Shown piece after piece: positions 53,301 through 61,931 of a stretch of DNA of 64,000 bases. Numbering within the stretch: the stretch's first letter is position 1; each line of letters starts with the position of its first letter. Location: contig JACFNP010000015.1 in assembly GCA_019454835.1 (NCBI GenBank), positions 1-64,000 of the forward strand, written 5' to 3'. Under the pieces are notes generated by a model. That model ran no database searches. It was not told where the DNA came from and worked only from the letters and a program-made list of their open reading frames with translations. A program made the translations under genes and the position numbers. The stretch comes from Rubellimicrobium sp. (GTDB lineage Bacteria > Pseudomonadota > Alphaproteobacteria > Rhodobacterales > Rhodobacteraceae).

Positions 53301-54985
53301 CCCCCGCCGACCTGTCCGCCGATCTCGACCTTGCCGCAAGCATGCGCAACCTGGACCCCGGCAGCGCCGAACTGGCGGGCCTGCTCGCAGGCGAGGGGCG
53401 GCTGTCGGCGCATCTGAGCCGCGATGGCGCGGGCCGGATGGTGCTGCGCGACGCGCGGCTGGACTTTCCCAACCTGTCTGCCAGCGGCAGCGTCGAGGGC
53501 ACCGCCGATGGTCTTGCTGCCACGCTGGACGCGCGGCTGGCCGACATCGGCCTGCTTGCCCCCGATTTCAACGGCCCGGCCACGGCGCAGGGCAGCGCGC
53601 GGCTGGCATCCGGGGCGTGGACGCTGGATGCCGGTCTCACCGGCCCCGGCGGGATGAGCGGCCGGCTTTCCGGCGGCATCGCGGCCAGCGGCGCCCCCGA
53701 CCTGCGCGCCACGGGCACGCTGCCGCTGGGGCTGGCGAACGGCTTCATCGACCCGCGCCGCCTGCGCGGCGAGGCCGCCTTCGATCTGCGTCTGGCCGGG
53801 CGCATGGCCCTTGATGCACTGAGCGGCACGCTGCGGGTGAACGGCGCCGAGGCGGCGGATGTCGAGCTTGGCCTGCGCCTTTCGGGCATCAGCGGCACGG
53901 CGACGCTGGCTTCGGGGCGCGCCACGCTGAACCTGCAAAGCAGCGTGAACGATACCGGCAACTTCACCGTCACCGGCGGGCTGGGGCTGGCGGGCGCGCT
54001 GCCTGCCGACCTGCGCCTTGCCGCGCGCGGGGTGCGGCTGCGCGATCCCGAGCTTTACGACACGACGGCAAACGGCGACATCACCATCACCGGCCCGCTA
54101 GCCGGCGGGGCGCGTATCGCCGGGCGCATCGACCTTGGCGCGACCGAACTGCGGATCCCGTCCTCGGATATCGGCGGCCTCGGCGACCTGCCGCCGGTCG
54201 TGCATGTCCGCCCGCCTGCCGCTGTGGCGCAGACCCTTGCGCGGGCAGGCGAGAACGGCAACGGCGCGGCGGCGGCGGCAGGCAGCGGACCGGCCTACGG
54301 GCTGGACATCCTGCTGTCGGCGCCCGCGCGCATCTTCGTTCGCGGTCGCGGCCTGGATGCCGAACTCGGCGGCAGCCTGCGGCTGGTCGGCACCACCGCG
54401 AACATCATCCCCTCGGGCGCGTTCGAGCTGATCCGGGGGCGGCTGGACATCCTCCAGCAACGCTTCGCGCTGAGCGAGGGCCGCGCCGACATGCAGGGCG
54501 GCTTCATCCCCTGGCTGCATCTGGTCGCCCGCACCCGCGCCCGCACCGGCACCGATATCGCCATCACGCTCGAGGGACCTGCCGACGCGCCCAGCGTGAC
54601 CTTCACCTCGCAGCCGGAACTGCCGCAGGACGAGGTGCTGTCGCAACTGCTGTTCGGGCGCGACATCGCCAGCATCACGCCCCTGCAGGCGGTGCAGCTT
54701 GCCGCAGCGGTGGCGACACTGGCGGGCCGGGGCGGCGGCGGGATCGTGGACCGGCTGCGCGGCGGGCTGGGTGTCGACGACCTCGACATCGTGACCGGCG
54801 AGGACGGTTCCGCCGGGCTGCGGCTGGGGCGCTATCTGTCGGACAACATCTATACCGACGTGACGCTGGGTGCCGAAACCGAGGTGAACATCAATCTCGA
54901 CCTGACCCGCGACATCACCGTGACCGGCACGGTCGCCGCAGACGGCGAGACCCGGCTCGGCATCCATTACGAACGGGACTATTAG
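50363..54985 (+). CDS. tamB: Translocation and assembly module protein TamB
   Basis: A 1540-residue inner-membrane-anchored periplasmic protein. An N-terminal signal anchor (LVLVLALLWPLAALAQTADE) leads into long beta-helical repeats with recurring LTLSG and LDLAI-type strands. The DUF490/TamB C-terminal domain lies at about 1190-1540 (SGAFELIRGRLDILQQRFAL, then LSQLLFGRDIASITPLQAVQ). It spans the periplasm and with TamA moves lipids or folds outer-membrane proteins. The ATG overlaps the tamA stop by one base. Confidence 0.95.
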   Translation: MRRLVLVLALLWPLAALAQTADEERDRSFLSDTIEGLISTEDQTVRIDGFRGALFSQATVARLSIADAQGEWLIARDLTLDWSRSALLSRRLEIERLAAGSIQILRAPEGDSPPPRPEAVPFALPELPVAVHVGAIEADSITLGTALFGQEVVLRLDGHADLAAGAGEARFTATRIDGGAGEIALAGGFSNETRVLALDLSMNEGPGGIAATLLGIPGAPALDLAIAGTAPLDDYAADLRLASDGADRVTGRFALQAQGDGGQAYRLDLQGDVTPLVAPDYRAFFGPDVGLHVTALQGADGSLNLSDLTIDASAVRLAGQARLAPGGWPEAFSLTGDLGLAGGGPVLLPTGGAPLHVTSARLAFDFDAAQGDGWRGRADLRGLDGEGFALDHLVLDGGGTIALAEGATRSDAERAFAVDMAYDARGLSLADPGMAQAVGSAATGRIALARDGGGPVVLRALTLSGPGVEANLTGTLGGERLAYDLRLALQAGDLGRFAALAGLDLRGAADLAITLQGRALDRSARLTAIGGTHDLGLGIGAADPLLAGEGIISLAAVRDESGLRISRLIARTAALSASGSAGLTSDAVSGQFNLTLDDTGRLVPGITGPATVALTLRNDDAGLDLTADTALSGADARVRATRAAEAGDFALRVTGTIPDLAAFAGLTGLELAGRADLAARGHAGGDGVDLALALRAGDLATGIAALDPLLGGEAVLGAHVARGPDGVLHLDRLTLGAAQVTGAGSAQLDPDGVLSLDLTASALGTDAHVGGALAGGTFTGAADLAARDLAALTGGAVAGAANLTLAGEAATDLSAVDVTLSGVTRDLDTGIAALAPLTAGPGTLDATLRRADAGPWRLDDGRFATGAANLGAAGETDGTAATATVTLELPDLRPLLPGLSGPGRASADIRRDAAGVLALDARVEGAGVQAALAATADGPDPMQGIGGRLDIAAADLGPVGRVAGIALSGAGTASVSGHVTPADLSADLDLAASMRNLDPGSAELAGLLAGEGRLSAHLSRDGAGRMVLRDARLDFPNLSASGSVEGTADGLAATLDARLADIGLLAPDFNGPATAQGSARLASGAWTLDAGLTGPGGMSGRLSGGIAASGAPDLRATGTLPLGLANGFIDPRRLRGEAAFDLRLAGRMALDALSGTLRVNGAEAADVELGLRLSGISGTATLASGRATLNLQSSVNDTGNFTVTGGLGLAGALPADLRLAARGVRLRDPELYDTTANGDITITGPLAGGARIAGRIDLGATELRIPSSDIGGLGDLPPVVHVRPPAAVAQTLARAGENGNGAAAAAGSGPAYGLDILLSAPARIFVRGRGLDAELGGSLRLVGTTANIIPSGAFELIRGRLDILQQRFALSEGRADMQGGFIPWLHLVARTRARTGTDIAITLEGPADAPSVTFTSQPELPQDEVLSQLLFGRDIASITPLQAVQLAAAVATLAGRGGGGIVDRLRGGLGVDDLDIVTGEDGSAGLRLGRYLSDNIYTDVTLGAETEVNINLDLTRDITVTGTVAADGETRLGIHYERDY

Positions 54986-54994
54986 GCCGCGCCG

Positions 54995-55879
54995 GTGATC
55001 GACAAGCTGGAAATGCTCATCGTCCTTGCCCAGACGCAGCATTTCGGGCGCGCGGCGGAACGGCTGGGCATCGCGCAGCCCAGCCTCTCGGCGGCGATCC
55101 GGCGGCTCGAGGCCGATCTTGGCGTCATGCTGGTGAAACGCGGCAGCCGCTACGGCGGCCTGACGCCCGAAGGCGTGCGCGTGCTGGAATGGGCACGCCA
55201 GATCGTCGGCGACTCACGCACCATGCGTGAAGAACTGCGCGCCGCCCGCATGGGCCTCTCGGGCACCCTGCGGCTGGCGGTGATCCCGACCGCGCTGACT
55301 GCCGCCTCGGCGCTGACCCGGAACTTTGCGATGACGCACCGCAACGTGCGCATCTCGGTCATGTCGTCGAATTCCATCGACATCCTGAAGGCGCTGGAAG
55401 GATTGCAGATCGACGCGGGCATTTCCTATCTCGACAACGAACCGCTGGGCCGGGTCATCACCGTGCCGCTCTACCGGGAACGCTATGTCCTGCTGGTGCG
55501 CCACGACGCGCGCGAGGCGGCGCGGCCGTCGGTGCGCTGGGCGGAACTGGGCGGCGTGCGGCTGTGCCTGCTGTCGCCGGACATGCAGAACCGCCGCATC
55601 ATCGGCGGCCATCTGGCCGAGGCGGGGGTGACGGTGGCGCCGGGGATCGAGTCGAACTCGACCATCGTGCTGGCGCAGCATGTCGCCGAGGGCGGCTGGG
55701 CGACGATCCTGCCTGCCAAGGCCGCCCGCGTGTTCGTGGACGGCGGGCATCTTGTCGCAGTCCCGATCACCGAACCCGACGCCCGCCATGCCGTCGGCCT
55801 GATCGCGCCGTGGCGCGAGCCGCATACGCCGGTGATCGCCGCGCTGCTGGCCGAGGCGCGGCGGATGGCCGAGGCTTGA
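54995..55879 (+). CDS. fdsR: LysR family regulator beside the formate dehydrogenase operon
   Basis: A 294-residue LysR-type regulator. The winged helix lies in the first 60 residues (LIVLAQTQHFGRAAERLGIA, then QPSLSAAIRRLEADLG). The effector domain has LRLAVIPTALTAASALTRNF and GWATILPAKAARVF. A GTG at 54995 is used as start. It stands just upstream of fdsGBA in the same direction, and a LysR-type dyad begins at its own stop codon. Control of the fds genes, probably in response to formate, is inferred from position. Confidence 0.85.
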   Translation: MIDKLEMLIVLAQTQHFGRAAERLGIAQPSLSAAIRRLEADLGVMLVKRGSRYGGLTPEGVRVLEWARQIVGDSRTMREELRAARMGLSGTLRLAVIPTALTAASALTRNFAMTHRNVRISVMSSNSIDILKALEGLQIDAGISYLDNEPLGRVITVPLYRERYVLLVRHDAREAARPSVRWAELGGVRLCLLSPDMQNRRIIGGHLAEAGVTVAPGIESNSTIVLAQHVAEGGWATILPAKAARVFVDGGHLVAVPITEPDARHAVGLIAPWREPHTPVIAALLAEARRMAEA

Positions 55880-55947
55880 TAGCCTGAGCCTATCACGCAA
55901 CGGGATTGCGATGTTGTATTCATGTGTGACTGGGCCTATCGGGTAGG
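55879..55947 (+). promoter_or_regulatory. fds operon control region with LysR-type dyads
   Basis: Three dyads lie in the 92-base gap before fdsG: ATAG-N7-CTAT (55879-55893), CGCAA-N5-TTGCG (55896-55910) and CCTA-N5-TAGG (55935-55947). The first fits the T-N11-A form of LysR sites and begins within the fdsR stop codon. AAAGG precedes the fdsG ATG. Confidence 0.6.
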
Positions 55948-55971
55948 GACCAGTATCGCAAAGGCCCAGCC

Positions 55972-56415
55972 ATGACTTCTCAGCCCGGCCACCTCTCGCC
56001 CCGTCTGGACGAGATCATCGCCGACCACATCGCCCTTGAAGGGCCGCTTCTGCCCATTCTTCACGCGGTCCAGGCCGAGTGGGGCCATGTCCCCGAGGAA
56101 TCTTTGAAGCCGATCGCCGCCGCGCTGAATATCGGCAAGGCGGAAATCCACGGCGTCGTCAGCTTCTACCACGATTTCCGCCGCGAACCGCGCCCGGCGC
56201 ATGTGGTGCGCATCTGCCGCGCCGAATCGTGCCAGTCGCAGGGCGGTCGCGCGCTGGAGCGTGACGTGAAGGCGCGCCTTGCGGGGCGTTCGGACGTGCT
56301 GTTCGAGGATGTCTACTGCCTTGGCCTCTGCGCCTGCTCTCCGGCGGCGATGGTCGACGGCGAACTCGTGGGCCGTGCCGGGACGGACGAGATTTGCGAA
56401 AGGGTCGGGGCATGA
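55972..56415 (+). CDS. fdsG: NAD-dependent formate dehydrogenase gamma subunit
   Basis: A 147-residue NuoE-like protein with one [2Fe-2S] cluster. The ligands are Cys82 and Cys87 (ICRAESCQSQGG) and Cys116 and Cys120 (YCLGLCACSP). It passes electrons between the Fe-S chain and the NADH site of FdsB. Start: ATG at 55972 with AAAGG upstream. The stop overlaps the fdsB ATG. Confidence 0.94.
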   Translation: MTSQPGHLSPRLDEIIADHIALEGPLLPILHAVQAEWGHVPEESLKPIAAALNIGKAEIHGVVSFYHDFRREPRPAHVVRICRAESCQSQGGRALERDVKARLAGRSDVLFEDVYCLGLCACSPAAMVDGELVGRAGTDEICERVGA

Positions 56416-57893
56416 AGGTCTGGCTGTCTCAGGATGCCGCCGCCCGCGCGCTGGGCGCGGACAGGGTGGCAAAGGCGATGGTCGACGCGGGGGTGCAGCC
56501 GATCCGCACCGGCTCGCGCGGGATGGTCTGGCTGGAACCCATGGCCGAGGTGGAAATCGACGGCGTGCGCCACGCTTTCGGCCCGCTGGTGGCCGGTGAC
56601 GTGGCCGCGCTGATGGCCGATCCCAAAGGCCACCCCAAGGCGCTGGGTCCGACGGACGAATTGCCGTGGATGAAGGGCCAGACCCGCATGACATTCGCGC
56701 GGGTCGGCGTCATCGACCCGCTGTCGCTGGACGACTACCGCGCGCATGGCGGGCTGAAGGGTCTCGAGGTCGCGCGCGCGATGCCGCCCGCCGATGTGGT
56801 GGAAGAGGTGACGCAATCCGGCCTGCGCGGCCGTGGCGGCGCGGGCTTTCCGACCGGCATCAAGTGGAAGACGGTCGCGGGCGTCGAGGGGCCGAAGAAA
56901 TACATCGTCTGCAACGCCGACGAGGGCGATTCAGGGTCGTTCGCCGACCGCATGATGATGGAGGGCGATCCGCTCTGCCTGATCGAGGGCATGGCGATTG
57001 CCGCCTATGCGGTGGGCGCGGACAAGGGTTATGTCTATCTGCGCTCGGAATACCCGGACGCGATCCGCATCATGCGGGCCGCCGCCGACCTGTGGAACCG
57101 CGAGCGGCTGACCCCGGATTTCAACGTCGAGATCCGCGTCGGCGCCGGGGCCTATATCTGCGGCGAGGAAACCGCGCTGCTCAACTCGCTGGAAGGCAAG
57201 CGCGGCACGGTGCGCGCCAAGCCGCCGCTCCCGGCGATCAAGGGCCTGTTCGGCAAGCCCACGGTCGTCAACAACGTCATCACGCTGGCCGCCGTGCCGG
57301 GGATCATGGCGGCAGGCGCCGCGACATACCGCGACTTCGGCATCGGCCGCTCGCGCGGCACGATCCCGCTGCAGATCGCCGGCAACGTGAAATACGCGGG
57401 CCTCTACGAGGTCGCCTTCGGCCTGACCCTGGACGAGATCGTCAACGACATCGCCGGGGGCACCGCCTCGGGCCGCCCGGTGCGGGCGGTGCAGGTCGGC
57501 GGGCCTCTGGGGGCCTATCTGCACCCCAGCCAGTTCGACGTGCCCTTCGGCTACGAGGAATACGACGCGAAAAGCGCCCTTGTCGGCCACGCGGGCATCG
57601 TCGTCTTTGACGACACCGTGGACATGGCCGAACAGGCCGAGTTCGCCATGGAGTTCTGCGGCATCGAATCCTGCGGCAAATGCACCCCCTGCCGCATCGG
57701 CGCGGTCCGCGGCCGCGAGACCATCGCCCGCATCCGCCGTGGCGACATGACGGCAAAGCCGCTGGTCACCGATCTGGCCGAAACCATGCGCGAGGGGTCG
57801 CTCTGTGCACTGGGCGGGTTCACGCCCTTCCCGGTAATTTCGGCGATGAACCTTTATCCGGAAGATTTTGAACAGGTGGAGGCCGCGCAATGA
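56412..57893 (+). CDS. fdsB: NAD-dependent formate dehydrogenase beta subunit
   Basis: A 493-residue NuoF-like flavoprotein. The NADH/FMN motif is GRGGAGFPTGIKWKT near residue 142, and YICGEETALLNSLEG follows. The [4Fe-4S] ligands are Cys421, Cys424 and Cys427 (ESCGKCTPCRIG) plus Cys465. The N-terminal 115 residues form the NuoE-like or thioredoxin-type extension typical of FdsB. The ATG at 56412 overlaps fdsG. A 36-base gap separates it from fdsA. Confidence 0.95.
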   Translation: MKVWLSQDAAARALGADRVAKAMVDAGVQPIRTGSRGMVWLEPMAEVEIDGVRHAFGPLVAGDVAALMADPKGHPKALGPTDELPWMKGQTRMTFARVGVIDPLSLDDYRAHGGLKGLEVARAMPPADVVEEVTQSGLRGRGGAGFPTGIKWKTVAGVEGPKKYIVCNADEGDSGSFADRMMMEGDPLCLIEGMAIAAYAVGADKGYVYLRSEYPDAIRIMRAAADLWNRERLTPDFNVEIRVGAGAYICGEETALLNSLEGKRGTVRAKPPLPAIKGLFGKPTVVNNVITLAAVPGIMAAGAATYRDFGIGRSRGTIPLQIAGNVKYAGLYEVAFGLTLDEIVNDIAGGTASGRPVRAVQVGGPLGAYLHPSQFDVPFGYEEYDAKSALVGHAGIVVFDDTVDMAEQAEFAMEFCGIESCGKCTPCRIGAVRGRETIARIRRGDMTAKPLVTDLAETMREGSLCALGGFTPFPVISAMNLYPEDFEQVEAAQ

Positions 57894-57929
57894 AGACGGC
57901 CCGCATGACGGCAGGGAAGGAGTAACCCC

Positions 57930-60842
57930 ATGAAGGATTTCATCATTCCCGACCCCCGCTATTACGGCACCGGCCTTGACGGGGCCGACATGGGCACGCC
58001 TGCGGTCGACTCGGATCAGGTCGTGACCCTGTCCATCGACGGTTTCGCGGTGACGGTGCCTGCGGGCACCTCGGTCATGCGCGCGGCGGCGACCATCGGG
58101 ATCGACATTCCCAAGCTCTGCGCCACCGACACGCTGGACGCCTTCGGTTCGTGCCGCCTGTGTCTGGTGGAAATCGACGGCCGCAAGGGGACGCCCGCAT
58201 CCTGCACCACGCCGGTTGCGGAAAACATGGTCGTCCACACCAGCACCGAACGCATCAACCGCATCCGCAAGGGTGTGATCGAGCTTTACGCCTCGGACCA
58301 CCCGGCCATCGGCATCGGCGACCCGGCCAACGGCGATTCGCGCTTTCAGGAAATGGCGGCGCGCGTCGGCCTGCGCGAGGTGCGCTACGAACCGGGTGCG
58401 AACCATGTCTTCACCCATGGCCCGAACGGCGCGGAAAACCCGCTGCATGACGGCGGGGTGGACCGTTCCAACCCCTATTTCAGCTATGATCCGGCGAAGT
58501 GCATCGCCTGCTCGCTGTGCATCCGCGCCTGCGACGACATCCAGGGCACCTTTGCCCTGACGATGGAGGGGCGCGGCTTCGACACCCGCATGTCGGCGGG
58601 CGGTGCGGATGACAACTACCTGACCTCGGACTGCGTGTCCTGCGGCGCCTGCGTGCAGGTCTGCCCGACCGGCAGCCTTCAGGAAAACGCGGTCATCGAG
58701 ATCGGTCTGCCCGAGCGCGAGATCATCACCACCTGCGCCTATTGCGGGGTCGGCTGCAACTTCAAGGCCGAGATGAAGGGCGACCAGCTTGTGCGCATGG
58801 TGCCCTGGAAGGACGGCAAGGCCAACCACGGCCATTCCTGCGTGAAGGGCCGCTTTGCCTGGGGCTATGCCAACCACGGCGACCGCATCCTGAAACCGAT
58901 GATCCGCGACAGGATCACTGACCCCTGGCAGGAAGTGTCGTGGGAAGTGGCGCTCTCCGAAGCCGCCCGCCGCCTGCGCGCCGTGCAGGAGAAATACGGC
59001 CGCACTTCGATCGGCGGCCTGACCTCGTCGCGCTGCACCAACGAGGAAACCTATCTGGTCCAGAAGCTGATCCGCGCGGTGTTCGGCAACAACAACACCG
59101 ACACCTGCGGGCGGGTCTGCCACTCGCCCACCGGCTACGGGCTGGGGCAGGCGTTCGGGACATCGGCGGGCACGCAGGACTTCGACTCGGTCGAACATAC
59201 CGACGTGTTCATCATCATGGGCGCGAACCCGACCGATGCGCATCCGGTGTTCGGCTCCAAGCTGAAGCAGCAGATGCGCCGGGGCGCGAAGATGATCGTC
59301 ATCGACCCGCGCCGCATCGACCTGGTGCAGTCCACCGGCATCAAGGCCGACTATCACCTGCCGGTGCGTCCGGGCACCAACGTCGCCATCGTCAGCGCGC
59401 TGGCGCATGTGATCGTGACCGAGGGCCTGATCGACGAGGACTTCATCCGCAACCGCTGCGACTGGGACGAATTCCAGCATTACGCCGAATTCATCACCGA
59501 CCCGCGCCATTCGCCTGAAAATCTTGCCGAACTGACCGGGGTTCCTGCGGATGTGGTGCGCGGTGCTGCGCGGCTTTATGCCACCGCGAAGAACGGGGCG
59601 ATCTTCTACGGCCTCGGCGTCACCGAACATTCGCAGGGGTCCACCGCCGTCATGGGCATCGCCAATCTGGCGATGATGACCGGCAACCTCGGCCGCGACG
59701 GTGTCGGCGTCAGCCCGCTGCGCGGACAGAACAACGTGCAGGGTTCCTGCGACATGGGGTCGTTCCCGCACGAACTGCCGGGCTACCGCCATCTGTCCGA
59801 CGACGTGACGCGCGAGCTGTTCGAGGACATGTGGGGCGTCATGCTCGACAAGGAGCCGGGGCTGCGCATCAACAACATGCTTGATGCCGCCGTCGACGGC
59901 ACGTTCAAGGGCATGTATATCCAGGGCGAGGACATCATGCAGTCCGACCCCGACACGCGGCATGTCGCCGCCGGGCTGGAATCGATGGAATGTGTCGTCA
60001 TCCACGACCTGTTCCTGAACGGCACCGCGGACTTCGCCCATATCTTCCTGCCCGGCTCGACCTTCCTTGAAAAGGACGGCACCTTCACCAACTCGGAACG
60101 CCGCATCAACCGTGTGCGCAAGGTGATGGAGCCGAAGAACGGCTATGCCGACTGGGAAGTGACCCAGATGCTGGCCAATGTGATGGGCGCGGACTGGAGC
60201 TATACCCACCCCAGCCAGATCATGGACGAGATTGCCGCCACAACCCCGTCGTTCGCGGGCGTCAGCTTCGATTTGATCGACCGGCTGGGGTCGCTGCAAT
60301 GGCCCTGCAACGAGAAGGCGCCCGAAGGCACCCCCGTCATGCATGTCGGCGAATTCGTGCGCGGCAAGGGCCGGTTCCTCATCACCGAATACATTCCGAC
60401 GGACGAAAAGACCGGACCCCGGTTCCCGCTGCTGCTCACCACCGGGCGGACGCTCACGCAATACAATGCGGGCGTGCAGACCCAGCGCACGGCGAATACC
60501 GTCTGGTATGAAGAGGACCTGCTGGAAATCCACCCGCACGACGCCGAGGTGCGCGGGGTGCGCGACGGCGCCTATGTCCGTCTGGCGTCGCGCATGGGGG
60601 AAACCACGCTGCGCGCGCTCATCACCGACCGGGTGTCGCCGGGGGTGGTCTACACCACCTTCCACCACGCGACCAACCAGACCAACGTGGTGACCACCGA
60701 CTATTCCGACTGGGCGACCAACTGCCCGGAATACAAGGTGACGGCGGTGCAGGTCAGCCCCTCGAACGGGCCGACCGAGTGGCAGGAAACCCAGGCGCGC
60801 CGGGCCGAGATCGCCCGCCGCGTCCTGCCTGCCGCCGAATGA
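57930..60842 (+). CDS. fdsA: Formate dehydrogenase alpha subunit (Mo-bis-MGD)
   Basis: A 970-residue catalytic subunit that oxidises formate to CO2. The N-terminal [2Fe-2S] domain uses Cys64, Cys75, Cys78 and Cys92. Two ferredoxin-type [4Fe-4S] motifs follow (CIACSLCIRAC and CVSCGACVQVC), then the TCAYCGVGC cluster of the molybdopterin part. Cys397 in CGRVCHSP is the expected Mo ligand (Sec in some relatives), followed by His398. Start: ATG at 57930 with GGAAGGAG upstream. The stop overlaps fdhD. Forms an FdsABG complex. Confidence 0.96.
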   Translation: MKDFIIPDPRYYGTGLDGADMGTPAVDSDQVVTLSIDGFAVTVPAGTSVMRAAATIGIDIPKLCATDTLDAFGSCRLCLVEIDGRKGTPASCTTPVAENMVVHTSTERINRIRKGVIELYASDHPAIGIGDPANGDSRFQEMAARVGLREVRYEPGANHVFTHGPNGAENPLHDGGVDRSNPYFSYDPAKCIACSLCIRACDDIQGTFALTMEGRGFDTRMSAGGADDNYLTSDCVSCGACVQVCPTGSLQENAVIEIGLPEREIITTCAYCGVGCNFKAEMKGDQLVRMVPWKDGKANHGHSCVKGRFAWGYANHGDRILKPMIRDRITDPWQEVSWEVALSEAARRLRAVQEKYGRTSIGGLTSSRCTNEETYLVQKLIRAVFGNNNTDTCGRVCHSPTGYGLGQAFGTSAGTQDFDSVEHTDVFIIMGANPTDAHPVFGSKLKQQMRRGAKMIVIDPRRIDLVQSTGIKADYHLPVRPGTNVAIVSALAHVIVTEGLIDEDFIRNRCDWDEFQHYAEFITDPRHSPENLAELTGVPADVVRGAARLYATAKNGAIFYGLGVTEHSQGSTAVMGIANLAMMTGNLGRDGVGVSPLRGQNNVQGSCDMGSFPHELPGYRHLSDDVTRELFEDMWGVMLDKEPGLRINNMLDAAVDGTFKGMYIQGEDIMQSDPDTRHVAAGLESMECVVIHDLFLNGTADFAHIFLPGSTFLEKDGTFTNSERRINRVRKVMEPKNGYADWEVTQMLANVMGADWSYTHPSQIMDEIAATTPSFAGVSFDLIDRLGSLQWPCNEKAPEGTPVMHVGEFVRGKGRFLITEYIPTDEKTGPRFPLLLTTGRTLTQYNAGVQTQRTANTVWYEEDLLEIHPHDAEVRGVRDGAYVRLASRMGETTLRALITDRVSPGVVYTTFHHATNQTNVVTTDYSDWATNCPEYKVTAVQVSPSNGPTEWQETQARRAEIARRVLPAAE

Positions 60843-61609
60843 GCGCGTTCCGCCCCGTCGCGCGTGTCGCCACGCCGGCGGGGCCTGCCGCCCTGCCCGA
60901 AGAGGTGGCGGTGACGCTGGTCTACAACGGCACCACCCAGGCGGTGATGATGGCGACCCCGGCGGATATCGAGGATTTCGCGCTGGGCTTCACCATTTCC
61001 GAAGGGATCGCCCCCCCGGCCGAGGCGGGCGAGATCGAGGTCGTCACCCATGGTCTGGGGATCGAGGCCCGGCTCTGGCTGCCTGCCGCCCGCGAGGCCG
61101 CGCTGGCAGCGCGGCGCCGGGCGCTGGTGGGGGCCGTGGGCTGCGGGCTGTGCGGCATCGACAGCCTCGAGGCCGCCAACCGCGCCCTGCCGCGCCTGCC
61201 CGACGGCGGGCCGGTCATGTCGGTCGCCGACCTGCACGCCGCGCTGGCCGCGTTGACCACGCGGCAGCCCTTCCACGACGAGACCCACGCCGTCCACGCC
61301 GCCGCGCTATGGCACGGGGGCGAGATCGTCATCGCCCGCGAGGACGTGGGCCGCCACAACGCGCTCGACAAGCTGATCGGGGCGGCGGCGCGCGCCGGAA
61401 TCGCCATGGGCGATTGCGCGGTGCTGGTCACCTCGCGCCTGTCGGTCGAGATGATCCAGAAAACCGTCGTCGCGGGCGCGCCGATCCTTGCCTCGGTGTC
61501 GAAACCGACCGCCCATGCCCTGCGCCTTGCCGAGGGCGCGAACCTCACCCTCATCTCCACCGCCGGGGGACACCCCGTCGCCTATTGCCACGAGGCCCGC
61601 CTGACATGA
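60839..61609 (+). CDS. fdhD: Formate dehydrogenase maturation sulfurtransferase FdhD (FdsC)
   Basis: A 256-residue protein that delivers sulfur to the Mo cofactor before insertion in FdsA. The CxxC pair is Cys102 and Cys105 (VGCGLCGID). DIEDFALGFTISEGI and REDVGRHNALDKLIG are family motifs. It starts in the fdsA stop (ATGA) and its stop overlaps fdsD, so all five genes form one coupled unit. Confidence 0.95.
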   Translation: MSAFRPVARVATPAGPAALPEEVAVTLVYNGTTQAVMMATPADIEDFALGFTISEGIAPPAEAGEIEVVTHGLGIEARLWLPAAREAALAARRRALVGAVGCGLCGIDSLEAANRALPRLPDGGPVMSVADLHAALAALTTRQPFHDETHAVHAAALWHGGEIVIAREDVGRHNALDKLIGAAARAGIAMGDCAVLVTSRLSVEMIQKTVVAGAPILASVSKPTAHALRLAEGANLTLISTAGGHPVAYCHEARLT

Positions 61610-61818
61610 CCGACGAAAAGATGATCCACATGGCGAACCAGATCGCCGCCTTCTTCGAGACCCAGCCCGAGGATGCCGTCGCCGCCGTGGCCGACCATCT
61701 CGAAAAGTTCTGGGAGGCGCGGATGAAGGCGCAGCTTTACGCCCATGTCGACCGGGGCGGCAAGGGCCTGCACGACAGCGTCATCGCCGCCGTCACCCGG
61801 ATGCGCGAGACCGCCTGA
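61606..61818 (+). CDS. fdsD: Formate dehydrogenase delta subunit
   Basis: A 70-residue helical protein. MANQIAAFFETQPEDAVAAV and LEKFWEARMKAQL are the FdsD family core. It is needed for formate dehydrogenase activity or assembly but holds no cofactor. It is the last gene of the fds operon, with an ATGA overlap upstream. A repeat unit follows 9 bases later. Confidence 0.9.
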   Translation: MTDEKMIHMANQIAAFFETQPEDAVAAVADHLEKFWEARMKAQLYAHVDRGGKGLHDSVIAAVTRMRETA

Positions 61819-61827
61819 CGGGGGCCC

Positions 61828-61919
61828 CGTCATTGCGAGGAGCCGCAGGCGACGCGGCAATCCATGGGCCGGGCGCTGCGCCCGGTGTGGATTGCTTCGG
61901 CTTGCGCCTCGCAATGACG
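61828..61919. repeat. Palindromic interspersed repeat, copy 10 (type B)
   Basis: The arms CGTCATTGCGAGGAGCCGCA and GCGCCTCGCAATGACG enclose the inner GCGGCAATCCATG form shared with copy 8. The loop is GGCCGGGCGCTGCGCCCGG, itself a small hairpin. It begins 9 bases after the fdsD stop. Confidence 0.9.
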
Positions 61920-61931
61920 ATGGGATGATGT

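Noticed and set aside
56931-60668. Minus-strand open frame of 1245 codons opposite fdsB and fdsA
   Set aside because: It runs across two real genes and their gap with no ribosome site or domain; fdsA shows full cofactor motifs on the other strand.
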